A stretch of 64,000 bases of DNA, from NCBI RefSeq assembly GCF_014251735.1, contig NZ_CP059197.1, positions 248,001-312,000 of the forward strand, given 5' to 3'. Of this stretch, positions 36,629 to 45,980 are shown piece after piece (positions within the stretch are counted from its first letter, which is position 1; each line of letters opens with the position of its first letter). The notes beneath the pieces were generated by a model. That model searched no databases and was not told where the DNA came from. It saw only the letters and a list, made by a program, of their open reading frames with translations. The position numbers and the translations under genes are program-made. The DNA is from Blattabacterium cuenoti (GTDB lineage Bacteria > Bacteroidota > Bacteroidia > Flavobacteriales > Blattabacteriaceae).

Positions 36629-36892
36629 ATGAAAAAAGGAGGAAATTTTTTTTGGGGAGTGATTTTGGGGACAATGGCAGGTTTAATAGTGGGAATTTTA
36701 TTAGCTCCAAGAAAAGAGGATAAAATTAGAAATATACTAGGAAAAAAGACAGAAGAGCTGAGAGATAATTTACAAGAAATAAGTAAAAAAATAGGAAAAA
36801 AAGTACATAAAATTAAATCTAACTTTGAGGCAAAATGGAAAAAAAATAAAATAGATAAAATGGACCAAGTCGAAGAGGAATTGGGGACTTAA
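36629..36892 (+). CDS. YtxH-domain small membrane protein
   Basis: An 87-aa protein that starts MKKGGNFFWG; the frame extends upstream but the family pattern begins here. One glycine-rich membrane segment (residues 8-27) ends in LLAPRKEDKIR, the YtxH hallmark, followed by a basic, helical, probably coiled-coil tail. YtxH proteins are common in flavobacteria and are linked to envelope stress, but no function is established. It is 15 bases before another small membrane protein, and the pair is conserved in relatives. Confidence 0.75.
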   Translation: MKKGGNFFWGVILGTMAGLIVGILLAPRKEDKIRNILGKKTEELRDNLQEISKKIGKKVHKIKSNFEAKWKKNKIDKMDQVEEELGT

Positions 36893-36907
36893 TTTTTTTA
36901 TCTAAAA

Positions 36908-37219
36908 ATGTTTGTATTTATTAAAAATTTTTTCAATAGAAAATTGGAATTCATTCAAAATGAAGTGATTAAATTTGTAGTATCCATCATGACAGAAATT
37001 TTTCTGAATTTTTTTTTCATTTTACTTGGCGTCATGATCCTTTTTGCAGGAAGCCTTGCCTTATCTTTTTTTCTATCCTATTATTTTGGAAATTATGTGA
37101 TAGGATTTGGGATTATTACTATTTTATATCTTTTTCTTTTCTTTTTCATCTTTTTTTTCTGTAAAGACATTATACGATTTTTCATTAAAAATTCCTTTTT
37201 TAGAGTTTTAAAAAAATAA
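36908..37219 (+). CDS. small two-helix membrane protein, holin-superfamily-like
   Basis: A 103-aa protein with an amphipathic N-terminus (about residues 1-28) and two long hydrophobic helices (about 31-57 and 62-87), then a basic tail. Size and layout resemble the phage-holin-like or competence-associated proteins that sit next to YtxH genes in flavobacteria. There are no phage genes around it, so a role in lysis is unlikely. Function unknown. It follows the YtxH gene by 15 bases and precedes rlmB by 14. Confidence 0.6.
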   Translation: MFVFIKNFFNRKLEFIQNEVIKFVVSIMTEIFLNFFFILLGVMILFAGSLALSFFLSYYFGNYVIGFGIITILYLFLFFFIFFFCKDIIRFFIKNSFFRVLKK

Positions 37220-37233
37220 AATCATGTAATCTC

Positions 37234-37992
37234 ATGAGTAAATTAGAAATTATTTATGGAATACATCCCTTAATAGAAGCTATTCAATCCAAAATGACTA
37301 TTAGTAAGCTATTTTTTCAAATAGGATGGAAAAAAAAATATAATCCTTATTACAAAAAGTTGATCACTCTCTCCAAAAGAGAAAATATCCCCATTCATAT
37401 CGTTCCTAAAAATAAATTTCATCAGTTGAACAATAAAAATCATCAAGGAGTTTTTGCACTTCTTTCTCCAATAAAAACTCATTCCATAGAAGATTTACTT
37501 CCTATATTTTATGAAAAAGGAAAAAACGCACTTCTGCTCATTTTAGATCGTATTACGGATGTAAGAAATTTTGGATCTATCATTCGTACTGCTGCATGTG
37601 CTGGTGTAGATGCTATTATTATTCCAAAAAAATATACAGCCATGATTGGCTCCGATTCTATCAAAACTTCTTCAGGAGCTTTATTTAAAGTTCCAATATG
37701 TCAAGAAAAAAATATGAAGAAAACTATAGAGTATTTGATAAAGTACGGTTTAAAGATTGTTTCCGCTACGGAAAAATCAAATATTTATTGGTATAATATA
37801 GATTTTTCAGGTCCTACGGCTATCATACTTGGAAATGAATCTAATGGAATCTGTCCGAAATATTTAGAACTAACCTCCGAAAATGCAAAGATACCAACTA
37901 TATACGGGGGGATTTCCTCTTTAAATGTTTCTGTAGCCTGTGGGATCATTTTATATGAAGTATTCCGACAAAGAAAATTCAAACAATATTAA
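37234..37992 (+). CDS. rlmB: 23S rRNA (guanosine-2'-O)-methyltransferase, RlmB/TrmH family
   Basis: A 252-aa SPOUT methyltransferase. The N-terminal substrate domain starts IIYGIHPLIEAI and the knotted domain has DRITDVRNFGSIIRTAACAG, GSDSIKTSSGALFKVP, ILGNESNGI and the last motif SSLNVSVACGIILYE. RlmB modifies G2251 of 23S rRNA; a tRNA 2'-O-methylase of the same family cannot be fully excluded, but the N-terminal domain favours rlmB. It overlaps the end of pheS by 4 bases, tail to tail. Confidence 0.9.
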   Translation: MSKLEIIYGIHPLIEAIQSKMTISKLFFQIGWKKKYNPYYKKLITLSKRENIPIHIVPKNKFHQLNNKNHQGVFALLSPIKTHSIEDLLPIFYEKGKNALLLILDRITDVRNFGSIIRTAACAGVDAIIIPKKYTAMIGSDSIKTSSGALFKVPICQEKNMKKTIEYLIKYGLKIVSATEKSNIYWYNIDFSGPTAIILGNESNGICPKYLELTSENAKIPTIYGGISSLNVSVACGIILYEVFRQRKFKQY

Positions 37993-38972
37993 AAATCACT
38001 CTGAAATTGTCTTAAAAAACGAATATCATTATCAAAATAAATTCTAATATCATCAATCTGATAAATCAGTAAAGCAACACGTTCTATCCCTATTCCAAAA
38101 GCAAATCCAGAATAAATTTCGGAATCAACATTTACGTTTTTTAATACTTGTGGATCTATCATCCCACATCCCATAATTTCTAACCATCCTGTATGATTAT
38201 TATATATATCCACTTCTGCACTAGGTTCTGTAAATGGAAAATACGAAGGACGGAATCTAATTTTTACTTCTCCAAAAAGAGAGGTAATCAAATAATGAAT
38301 AGTTTGTTTTAGGTCTGAAAAGGATACTTTTTTATCGATATAAAAACCTTCTGCTTGGTGAAACATAAAATAAGAACGAGAGGAAATAGTTTCATTTCTA
38401 TATACTTTTCCTACAGATAAAACACGAGAAGGCGGACTGTTTTTTTTCATATATCGTATTTGTACAGAGGAAGTATGTGTACGCAATACGATATCTGGAT
38501 TTTTGCATAAAAAAAAGGTATCCTGCATATCCCTAGATGGATGATCGATAGGTATATTTAAAGCCGTAAAGTTATGCCAATCATCTTCAATTTCAGGTCC
38601 TTCCACATAAGAGAATCCAATTTTTTTTAATACATCTATAATCCTATTTTTTATAATAGATATTGGATGTAAAGATCCTATTTCTACAGATTTTCCTGGA
38701 ATTGTAGGATCAAAATTTTCATCTTCATCTTTTATGAAGTTTTTAGAATGATCTATTTGTATTTTTTTTTGAACCTTCTTTTTTAAATCATTGATAACAT
38801 TACCAAAAATTTTTCTTTCATGAATAGGAAGTTTTTTTAATTTTTTAAATAAAACCGTCAAAATCCCCTTTTTTTTACCCAAAAATTTAATTCGAAAGGC
38901 TTCTAAATCTTCATAATTTTTAGCATGAAAACAGTTTATCTCCTTTTTTATTTGATCCACTTTTTGATCCAT
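37989..38972 (-). CDS. pheS: phenylalanyl-tRNA synthetase alpha subunit
   Basis: A 327-aa class II catalytic subunit. The N-terminal coiled coil is shorter than usual and the GKKKGILTVLF segment is typical. Motif 2 is in VYRNETISSRSYFMFHQAEGFYID-like sequence and motif 3 in GFAFGIGIERVALL. The LEIMGCGMIDP stretch is the phenylalanine pocket. The beta subunit (pheT) is not in the window. It follows a conserved 126-aa protein by 6 bases. Confidence 0.95.
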   Translation of the reverse strand: MDQKVDQIKKEINCFHAKNYEDLEAFRIKFLGKKKGILTVLFKKLKKLPIHERKIFGNVINDLKKKVQKKIQIDHSKNFIKDEDENFDPTIPGKSVEIGSLHPISIIKNRIIDVLKKIGFSYVEGPEIEDDWHNFTALNIPIDHPSRDMQDTFFLCKNPDIVLRTHTSSVQIRYMKKNSPPSRVLSVGKVYRNETISSRSYFMFHQAEGFYIDKKVSFSDLKQTIHYLITSLFGEVKIRFRPSYFPFTEPSAEVDIYNNHTGWLEIMGCGMIDPQVLKNVNVDSEIYSGFAFGIGIERVALLIYQIDDIRIYFDNDIRFLRQFQSDF

Positions 38973-38978
38973 AAAATA

Positions 38979-39359
38979 TTATGATTTCTGAATATCATCC
39001 AGAATATTTTCTTCACTCATATAACGAATGATAGCTTTTTTAATTAAAAACGATTGTTCTTCTTTGTTTAAAAATGGAAGATTCTTTTTCAAAAGATAAT
39101 GAGGCCATCCTTCTCTGTCTCTTCCAAGAAACCTATAATAACCAAAAGGTTCTAATATTCTACATATAGCAATATGTAAAATATTAATTTTATCTTCTCT
39201 ATTCAAAAAAATATTTTTCCCTTTCCCAAGTTCCTGAATTCCTATCAGGTAAATAATCCCAATGGGATCAATTTCTCCTTCTATGCAAAAATGATTTCGT
39301 ATATATAAAATTACTTTATTCCAATTTATATGAAATTTTTGTATAAATTTTTTTTCCAT
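38979..39359 (-). CDS. conserved Bacteroidota protein of unknown function
   Basis: A 126-aa protein with no membrane segment. It contains EIDPIGIIYLIGIQELGKG, then a short histidine/cysteine region (ILHIAICRILEPFGYY) and RDREGWPHYLL. This pattern recurs in proteins found beside pheS or cvpA across Bacteroidota, but I know of no assigned role. It shares an 18-base start-to-start gap with the divergent cvpA and precedes pheS by 6 bases, so it may be co-expressed with the synthetase. Retention in a reduced genome suggests it matters. Confidence 0.7.
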   Translation of the reverse strand: MEKKFIQKFHINWNKVILYIRNHFCIEGEIDPIGIIYLIGIQELGKGKNIFLNREDKINILHIAICRILEPFGYYRFLGRDREGWPHYLLKKNLPFLNKEEQSFLIKKAIIRYMSEENILDDIQKS

Positions 39360-39377
39360 TTTTTTAGTAAAAAAATT

Positions 39378-39905
39378 ATGATTGGCACAGATATCATTAT
39401 TCTAATTATCGTTTTATACGGTGCATATAAAGGGTATAGAAAAGGATTACTCTCCCAATTATTTGTATTTATGATATGTTTTTTTTTCCTATACAAAGGA
39501 ATCGATGTTTTTCACTTCCTTTCAGAAGAATTCCTAAAAAAATACAGTAAGAAAGAACCCTTTTTTACAGGTGTAACTATAATAAGTTCATTTTTTTTTA
39601 TAATATTTATAGCTTTTTTCACTAAAAAAATCATAGAACTGATTTTGACAATCACATGGACAAAACCCTTTGATAAAGTATTTGGTGGTCTATTAGGCCT
39701 GATAAAATATTTTTTTTATCTATCAATATGGATTTTTTTCCTTAAAGAAGCAAATAAAAAAATCAATTTAATTCCTTATAATTTTTTTTCAAATTCCTTT
39801 GAAAAAGAGTTTCAATATCTTTTTTATATATCTAGGAAAGAATTTCTGTTTTTTTTAAACAAATTAGAAAAATTATACTTTTTATTTTCAAACATTATCA
39901 AATGA
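39378..39905 (+). CDS. CvpA-family membrane protein
   Basis: A 175-aa protein with four membrane segments. The start MIGTDIIILIIVLYGAYKGYRKGLL matches the family (a short helix, then a G-x-x-K/R-G turn); the frame extends upstream into the divergent gene but adds no conserved sequence. FDKVFGGLLGLIKYF is the second family motif. CvpA proteins affect colicin V export in E. coli and envelope stress tolerance more widely, with no defined mechanism. Stop and start overlap by 4 bases (ATGA) with the LuxE-like gene. Confidence 0.8.
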   Translation: MIGTDIIILIIVLYGAYKGYRKGLLSQLFVFMICFFFLYKGIDVFHFLSEEFLKKYSKKEPFFTGVTIISSFFFIIFIAFFTKKIIELILTITWTKPFDKVFGGLLGLIKYFFYLSIWIFFLKEANKKINLIPYNFFSNSFEKEFQYLFYISRKEFLFFLNKLEKLYFLFSNIIK

Positions 39906-40873
39906 ACTTTCAAAAAAAGATTTTTTCCATAGAATCCAAAAAAGAATTTGAAGCTTTAACTTTAGAGATATTCAATTATCAAGTAAAAAATAACCAGATT
40001 TACAGAAATTATCTTCAATTATTAAAAATTGATCCATTTCGGATTACCAATATTTCGGAAATTCCCTTTTTGCCTATTTCCTTTTTTAAAACCCATTGTG
40101 TTTGTAGTCGACCAAAAAGTATTCCAGAAATTATTTTTACCAGCACTGGAACGACAGGAATAAAAAGCAAACATTATGTAGCTGATTTGCTGATTTATAG
40201 GAATAGTATTTGTAAAGGATTTGAATATTTTTATGGTCCCATAGACAAATTCCAATTTTTAGCTTTGTTTCCTCTCGATAGAGAGGATTCTTCTTTAATT
40301 TATATGATGAAATATTTGATACAAAAAACATATAAAAATGGAAGTAATTTTATTTATTTTCAAAAAATACCTCCTCTTCATTATGAAAAAACTATTTTAA
40401 TTTTTGGGATCAGTTTTTCTTTATTAGACTTTGTGGATGCCTATAAGAATACTATTTTCGATGGATCTAATAAAGATAATGTGATTATTATGGAAACAGG
40501 AGGAATGAAGGGGAAAAGAAAAGAAATCATACGAGAAGAATTACACCATCTTTTAAAGAAAGGTTTTTGTGTAAAAGATATTCACTCTGAATATGGAATG
40601 ACCGAATTGCTTTCTCAAGCATATGCAAAGAAAGACGGACTTTTTAGATGTCCTCCTTGGATGAAAGTATACATCAGAGATCCGGAAGATCCTTTTATCC
40701 ATATAGAGGACCATAAAATAGGTGGAATTGATATTATTGATTTATCTAATTATTTATCTTGTCCTTTTATTTCTACCAATGATTTAGGAAAAAAAATAAA
40801 TGACGATGAATTCGAAGTATTAGGAAGGATGGATTTATCAGACATCCGTGGATGCAGTCTGATGACATTTTAA
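39902..40873 (+). CDS. LuxE-like acyl-protein synthetase / adenylate-forming enzyme
   Basis: A 323-aa member of the LuxE/PaaK branch of acyl-activating enzymes. The serine/threonine-rich ATP loop is FTSTGTTGIKSKHYV near residue 80; SEYGMTELLSQAYA (about 228-241) is the family motif; a C-terminal LGRMDLSDIRGCSL ends the protein. Such genes are conserved in Bacteroidota without luxC or luxD, so the substrate is unknown; an acyl or aryl acid seems likely. It is translationally coupled to the CvpA-family gene. Confidence 0.75.
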   Translation: MNFQKKIFSIESKKEFEALTLEIFNYQVKNNQIYRNYLQLLKIDPFRITNISEIPFLPISFFKTHCVCSRPKSIPEIIFTSTGTTGIKSKHYVADLLIYRNSICKGFEYFYGPIDKFQFLALFPLDREDSSLIYMMKYLIQKTYKNGSNFIYFQKIPPLHYEKTILIFGISFSLLDFVDAYKNTIFDGSNKDNVIIMETGGMKGKRKEIIREELHHLLKKGFCVKDIHSEYGMTELLSQAYAKKDGLFRCPPWMKVYIRDPEDPFIHIEDHKIGGIDIIDLSNYLSCPFISTNDLGKKINDDEFEVLGRMDLSDIRGCSLMTF

Positions 40874-40876
40874 ATT

Positions 40877-43174
40877 TTAGAAAGCTAGAAAAGAAGCGTC
40901 TTTTTTTGACGAAATATGGGACAATACATAGGTATGTAACAGAAGGATATCTTCTATATTTTCTGTAATTTTTTTGGATGGTAAAAGAACGTCCAACATC
41001 AATAGAGTGTTCTTTGTTCCATATTTTTTACGGATGATCCCTATCACCTGTTGATTCATCTGTTCCTCAATTTCTTTGAAAATTTTAATTTTGATTGTAC
41101 GATTTACTTGTTGAAAACTTCTTCTATTCCTGGTGATGTTTTTGATTATATGGAAATGTTCCATCATCAAATGTTCAAGTATCAACAAATTTTTCTTTTG
41201 CTGATATTTTAAAGGTTTATGACTATTACTCACATGAAATAAAGTGCGATTAGTAATAACATCGGAAGATTCAATGATCTCTTTAATTTTGTTGTATATC
41301 CGCATATAAAATATCCCAGCAATGGGTTCACTGTTTTTCGTTTTCATAATCACTATAATTAAAGAGTTCTGTATGCTCGTAAAACTTTCTTTTACTTTTA
41401 AAAAGTGCTCCCTACTATATTGAAGATTTTTTAAATCTTCTTTAGTAATTCCTTCTATACTATTTTTATAAATATTTTCGATTGATTCCAGTATAGGTTC
41501 TAAAATATCCATAGTTTTGTTGAAAGTTTTTCCTAAAGTCAGCTCATCGGTTCCAAAAATGGTTCTTTGATCTTCAAATTGTTTATATAGCACTTTCTGA
41601 TAGTTTTTATAACTCTTGTAAAAAACAAAACCAATTAAAAACATAAAAAAGATTAGGGCCCATGCTTTTACAAAAAATAGAAAAGACGCCGTAATTCCTG
41701 CCATGGTAAATGCAATCAGACCTGTTAAAAACCAACCTCTTATAACTTTTAATACTCCTGAAACTCGGTAAACGGCACTTTCTCTATCCCAAGCTCTATC
41801 TGAAAAAGAAGTTCCCATAGAAACCATAAAAGTGACAAAAGTAGTTGATAGTGGTAGTTTCTGAACGGTAGCTATCGATATCAATATACTAGATATGGTT
41901 AAATTGGCAGAAGCTCTAACTAAGTCAAAAGCAACGTTTTCATTTTGTATTTTTTGCTTAAAATTTTTTTCTATTTTTACTAGGAATCGTTTTGGAAATA
42001 ATTTGAAAAATTTATTCCCGAAATATAAAAAAAATCGAACAATTCCTCTTGCTAAAGAATTAGATAAAAATTTTTCTGTTCCTTCATTTTGTCTACTTAA
42101 ATTAATTTCTGTACTGGTGATTGTTTTGGTTTTTTTAGAAAACCAAAGTGTCAATATCATAATTAGTCCTGCAAAAATTAAAACTACAGATGGGACCTGT
42201 ACATTTCCAGATAAACTTTTCATATTAAATCTTTCGGCAGGAGGACATCCTGCTTCTTTCCATATATTATAAGATTGTATACTAGCTATAGGAATTCCTA
42301 TAAAGTTTACTAAATCATTTCCTGCAAAAGCCATGGCTAAAGAAAATGTTCCATATAATACAACAAATTTTAAGATATTATATCCTAAAGAAACAAAGAT
42401 CTTTGCTACAAGAGTCCATGTGGAAAATAAGACCAGTAAAAAAACAAAAAAATGATGATTGATCCACTTTATAAAATGTTGGATCAATAAAGATAATCCT
42501 GTTAAATTATCCTCCAGTAAACCTTGCAAAGTACTATGTAGACCTCTTACAATCAAAAAATAAGTCATACTGCTCAATGAAATAGCAGCCCATATAACTC
42601 CGACATATTTTAATCTACTTTTATATTCAAAACTTAATAAAAATCGTATGAAATAATGAATGAAAGCACCGGAAAAAAAGGAAATTAGAATAGATAAAAA
42701 AATTCCTATACCAATGGTCAATGTTTTTTCTGCTTTAATATATTGACTTAAATGATGAAGTGGTTCATTACTTAATGGTGAAGCTATTTTTATCATGGCT
42801 ATACTAAAAGCTCCACCTAATAAGCAAAAAACCATAGATACTGTAGTAGAAGTAGGTAATCCTAAAGTGTTAAAAACATCCAATAAAATAATATCGGATA
42901 TCATAACAGCTAAAAAAATAAAGGTGAGATCGGAAAAATAAAAATAAGACGGATCAAAAACCCCTTTTCTTGCTACTTCCATCATTCCACTGGATAAAAA
43001 AGCTCCCAATAAAATGCCTAAACTAGCAAAAATCATAATGGTTTTACGAGAAGCCACTTTAGATCCAATAGCAGAATTGAGAAAATTGACTGCATCATTA
43101 ATTAAACCTACAATAAGATCAAAAATAGATAAAACAAAAAGGATCACTATAATTGATGGATAAAAAAGTTTCAT
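40877..43174 (-). CDS. inorganic phosphate transporter, PiT family, with long C-terminal domain
   Basis: A 765-aa membrane protein. Two PiT repeats are seen: an N-terminal block with LINDAVNFLNSAIGSKV and a second with FAGNDLVNFIGIPIAS; both carry the N-D signature. The central segments include VTFMVSMGTSFSDRAW. After about residue 560 comes a soluble helical region of about 200 residues, possibly PhoU-like. This long form is common in Bacteroidota. It imports phosphate with H+ or Na+. It ends 3 bases from the convergent LuxE-like gene. Confidence 0.9.
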   Translation of the reverse strand: MKLFYPSIIVILFVLSIFDLIVGLINDAVNFLNSAIGSKVASRKTIMIFASLGILLGAFLSSGMMEVARKGVFDPSYFYFSDLTFIFLAVMISDIILLDVFNTLGLPTSTTVSMVFCLLGGAFSIAMIKIASPLSNEPLHHLSQYIKAEKTLTIGIGIFLSILISFFSGAFIHYFIRFLLSFEYKSRLKYVGVIWAAISLSSMTYFLIVRGLHSTLQGLLEDNLTGLSLLIQHFIKWINHHFFVFLLVLFSTWTLVAKIFVSLGYNILKFVVLYGTFSLAMAFAGNDLVNFIGIPIASIQSYNIWKEAGCPPAERFNMKSLSGNVQVPSVVLIFAGLIMILTLWFSKKTKTITSTEINLSRQNEGTEKFLSNSLARGIVRFFLYFGNKFFKLFPKRFLVKIEKNFKQKIQNENVAFDLVRASANLTISSILISIATVQKLPLSTTFVTFMVSMGTSFSDRAWDRESAVYRVSGVLKVIRGWFLTGLIAFTMAGITASFLFFVKAWALIFFMFLIGFVFYKSYKNYQKVLYKQFEDQRTIFGTDELTLGKTFNKTMDILEPILESIENIYKNSIEGITKEDLKNLQYSREHFLKVKESFTSIQNSLIIVIMKTKNSEPIAGIFYMRIYNKIKEIIESSDVITNRTLFHVSNSHKPLKYQQKKNLLILEHLMMEHFHIIKNITRNRRSFQQVNRTIKIKIFKEIEEQMNQQVIGIIRKKYGTKNTLLMLDVLLPSKKITENIEDILLLHTYVLSHISSKKDASFLAF

Positions 43175-43208
43175 AATAAAGAGGTAAGTATTAATTTTAC
43201 GACAAAAA

Positions 43209-43216
43209 CAAAAGTA
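43209..43216 (-). promoter_or_regulatory. putative -7 box for the phosphate transporter
   Basis: TACTTTTG on the minus strand is a perfect TAnnTTTG, about 35 bases upstream of the start codon. No clear TTTG at -33. The 96-base gap to ruvA holds nothing else recognisable. Confidence 0.35.
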
Positions 43217-43270
43217 TATTATTTTCGGGGTTTGTTTTTTTTTAGAAATTGAAAATAATTTATTCCTATT

Positions 43271-43870
43271 TTACAATTTTTTTAAAGATTCTTTGATAAG
43301 ATTTTCTACAGTAGTAGATTCCGGATTTTTATCCAAGATATCCTCTAAAACTTTTTTAGATTCTTTAGGAGAAAAACCTAGTACGATCAAAGCACTTAAA
43401 GCTTCTTTTTTTATGAAAGAAGGGGAATGATCGAAAAAGTTAACGTTTTTTCCTTTTTTAGGAATAGTAGAAATTTTATCTTTCAGTTCTATGATAATTC
43501 TATGAGCAGTTTTTCTTCCAATTCCCTTCACATGATTGAATACTTCTATATCTTCTTTAGATATAGATTCTTCTATTTTATATGGTGTTAAGGAAGACAA
43601 TATGGTTATAGCAGAACTTGGACCGATCCCATTTACGGATATCAAATGAGAAAATATTTTTCTTTCTATTTTATCAAAAAAACCATACAATATATGTTGA
43701 TTATCCTTGATAAAAAGATAAGTATATATAAAAATTTCTTTTCCTTCTTCTTCCAATAAAGAAGAATAGGTATACGAAGATATATGAAGGGAATATCCGA
43801 CTCCATTACAATCTATTATTAAATAAGATTGATTTTTTTCAATTAACTTTCCTCTTAAATGTGTGATCAC
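43271..43870 (-). CDS. ruvA: Holliday junction branch migration protein RuvA
   Basis: A 199-aa protein that binds four-way junctions and loads the RuvB motor. It begins MITHLRGKLIEKN (OB-fold), has the two helix-hairpin-helix segments SVNGIGPSSAITIL and HVKGIGRKTAHRIIIELKDK, and a C-terminal RuvB-binding domain (EALSALIVLGFSPKES). It lies 30 bases after der on the same strand. Keeping it in a reduced genome suggests that recombination is still used. RuvB and RuvC are not in the window. Confidence 0.93.
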   Translation of the reverse strand: MITHLRGKLIEKNQSYLIIDCNGVGYSLHISSYTYSSLLEEEGKEIFIYTYLFIKDNQHILYGFFDKIERKIFSHLISVNGIGPSSAITILSSLTPYKIEESISKEDIEVFNHVKGIGRKTAHRIIIELKDKISTIPKKGKNVNFFDHSPSFIKKEALSALIVLGFSPKESKKVLEDILDKNPESTTVENLIKESLKKL

Positions 43871-43900
43871 CGTTTTATTAATACAAAAGATGAACCATTA

Positions 43901-45220
43901 TTATTTTTTCCTAAAAAAAATTTGTATGGGGACTCCTCTAAAATCGAAGTGATCACGAATTTTATTTTCAATAAATCTTTTATAAGATTCTTTTATATAA
44001 TGAGGAAAATTAGAGAAAAAAATAAACTTTGGTGTGGATGTCGGTAACTGAGTACAATATTTAATGGTAATCAATTTTTTTTGTACAGATGGAGGAGGAT
44101 TTTTTTGAAAAATGGGTAACATAACTCTATTTAATAAATTCGTTTTTAATCTTTTTTTACGTATTTGGAAAATCTGATCAGCTATGGGGAGAATGTTATA
44201 TATTCCATCTTTATTTTTTGCAGAGATAAAAAGGATGGGAACATTGTCAAATGGAGCAATCTTTTTTCGAATGAAAATTTCGAAATTCTTTTGTATAGAA
44301 CAATTTTTTCCAGGATTCAATAAATCCCATTTGTTAATAAGAATGATTATTCCTTTCTGATTTTTTTCAACTAATCTAAAAATATTTCTATCCTGTGCCT
44401 CCCATCCACGAACCGCATCTACCATTAAAAGACAGATATCTGTATATTCAATGCTTCTTACTGTTCTCATAGTAGAATAAAATTCAAGACTTTCACTTAT
44501 TTTTGATTTTTTTCTTACTCCAGGTGTATCCACTAAAATACATTTATATCCCCATTTTTTGCATAAAACATCGAGACTATCTCTCGTAGTACCAGAAACA
44601 TTTGTGACAATATGATGGTTTTTTTCCAAAAAAGAGTTAATCAATGTAGATTTTCCAACATTTGGACGTCCTATCACCGAAAGACGGGGAATCACCTCTT
44701 TTTCCACTATTTCTTTTCTTCCTAAAGCTTTCAATAGTTCTATTAATCTATCCAGTAATTCGCCCGTACCACTTCCATTTATAGCGGATATGTAGTAATA
44801 TTCCCTAAATCCTAAACGAAAAAAATCTGTATTATGATACATGTATTTTCCGTTATCTACTTTATTCACTACTAATAAAATCGATTTTTTATGTTTTCTA
44901 AGTAGTTGAGATATTTCTATATCTGTATCTAGTATCCCTATTTTTATATCCACTAAAAATAAAATGATATCTGCCTCTTTTATGGCTATTAAAATTTGTT
45001 TGGTAATTTCTGCATCCAGTAGATTGTTATGGGTTGGATTATAACCACCTGTATCTACCAAAGAAAAATGAACTCCATTCCATTCCGATTTTCCATAAAT
45101 ACGATCTCGTGTAACTCCACTTTTGACATGAACAATAGCTTTTCTTCGTCCTACAAGACGGTTGAATAAAGTAGATTTTCCAACATTTGGACGTCCCACT
45201 ATAGATACGATGTAACTCAT
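43901..45220 (-). CDS. der: ribosome biogenesis GTPase Der (EngA)
   Basis: A 439-aa protein with two GTPase domains and a KH-like C-terminal domain, needed for 50S assembly. Both P-loops are GRPNVGKSTL (about residues 8 and 189), with DTGG and DTPG switch motifs and NKVD/NKWD base-recognition motifs. The RNA-binding tail is complete. It is followed by ruvA on the same strand. Confidence 0.96.
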   Translation of the reverse strand: MSYIVSIVGRPNVGKSTLFNRLVGRRKAIVHVKSGVTRDRIYGKSEWNGVHFSLVDTGGYNPTHNNLLDAEITKQILIAIKEADIILFLVDIKIGILDTDIEISQLLRKHKKSILLVVNKVDNGKYMYHNTDFFRLGFREYYYISAINGSGTGELLDRLIELLKALGRKEIVEKEVIPRLSVIGRPNVGKSTLINSFLEKNHHIVTNVSGTTRDSLDVLCKKWGYKCILVDTPGVRKKSKISESLEFYSTMRTVRSIEYTDICLLMVDAVRGWEAQDRNIFRLVEKNQKGIIILINKWDLLNPGKNCSIQKNFEIFIRKKIAPFDNVPILFISAKNKDGIYNILPIADQIFQIRKKRLKTNLLNRVMLPIFQKNPPPSVQKKLITIKYCTQLPTSTPKFIFFSNFPHYIKESYKRFIENKIRDHFDFRGVPIQIFFRKK

Positions 45221-45236
45221 TGTAACTAATTATTTA

Positions 45237-45244
45237 CAAATGTA
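45237..45244 (-). promoter_or_regulatory. putative -7 box for der
   Basis: TACATTTG on the minus strand is a perfect TAnnTTTG match 17-24 bases upstream of the der start. No matching -33 TTTG at the usual spacing, so the call is tentative. Confidence 0.3.
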
Positions 45245-45306
45245 GATTTTTTTCACTAGTTTCATTCATAGATTCTTAGTCAAAGTGTATATTACTGAAA
45301 AAAAAA

Positions 45307-45966
45307 ATGCGTATAGATATTGTTAGCGTAGTTCCGGAAATTTTCAAGGGTCCTTTTTCAAGTTTTATTATTCAAAGAGCTATAAATAAAGGAATCATGG
45401 ATATTCATATTCATGATTTACGAAAATATGGTTTAGGAAAGCGCAAAAAAGTAGACGACTATCCTTATGGAGGAGGAGGTGGAATGGTTTTTAGAATAGA
45501 ACCTGTATATCAGTGTTTTGATAAATTATTATCAGAAAGAAATTATGATGAAAAAATTTTTATGACTCCTGATGGAATACTTTTTTCACAAAAATATGCG
45601 AATGCATTAACTTGTAAGAAAAATATTCTTATTCTGTGTGGTCGTTATAAAGGAATTGATCAGAGGATTAGAGATCACTTAATTTCCAAAGAAATATCTA
45701 TTGGTCCTTATGTATTATCTGGAGGAGAATTACCTGCGGCTGTTGTAGTAGAATCCATAGCCAGATTATTACCTGGAGTCCTACATAATCCAGATTCCAT
45801 GATCACGGATTCGTTTCAAATGGAAAAAATGGGATCCCCTCCTATTTACACTCGTCCAGAAATTTACAAAGGATGGGCCGTCCCAAAAATACTTTTATCT
45901 GGACATCATAAAAAAATAAAAGAATGGATTTTTCAAAAAAATATCCAAAAAAAATTGAATTCTTAA
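45307..45966 (+). CDS. trmD: tRNA (guanine-37 N1)-methyltransferase
   Basis: A 219-aa SPOUT enzyme that methylates G37 next to the anticodon and prevents frameshifting. It starts MRIDIVSVVPEIF and shows DDYPYGGGGGMV (substrate loop), LCGRYKGIDQRI and the knot segment IGPYVLSGGELPAAVVVE, followed by PPIYTRPEIYKGW. It is divergent from der and convergent with argH. Confidence 0.96.
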   Translation: MRIDIVSVVPEIFKGPFSSFIIQRAINKGIMDIHIHDLRKYGLGKRKKVDDYPYGGGGGMVFRIEPVYQCFDKLLSERNYDEKIFMTPDGILFSQKYANALTCKKNILILCGRYKGIDQRIRDHLISKEISIGPYVLSGGELPAAVVVESIARLLPGVLHNPDSMITDSFQMEKMGSPPIYTRPEIYKGWAVPKILLSGHHKKIKEWIFQKNIQKKLNS

Positions 45967-45980
45967 AGAATCGAATCACA

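Noticed and set aside
36908-37219. Phage holin or prophage remnant
   Set aside because: The protein pairs with YtxH as in other flavobacteria and no phage gene is nearby.
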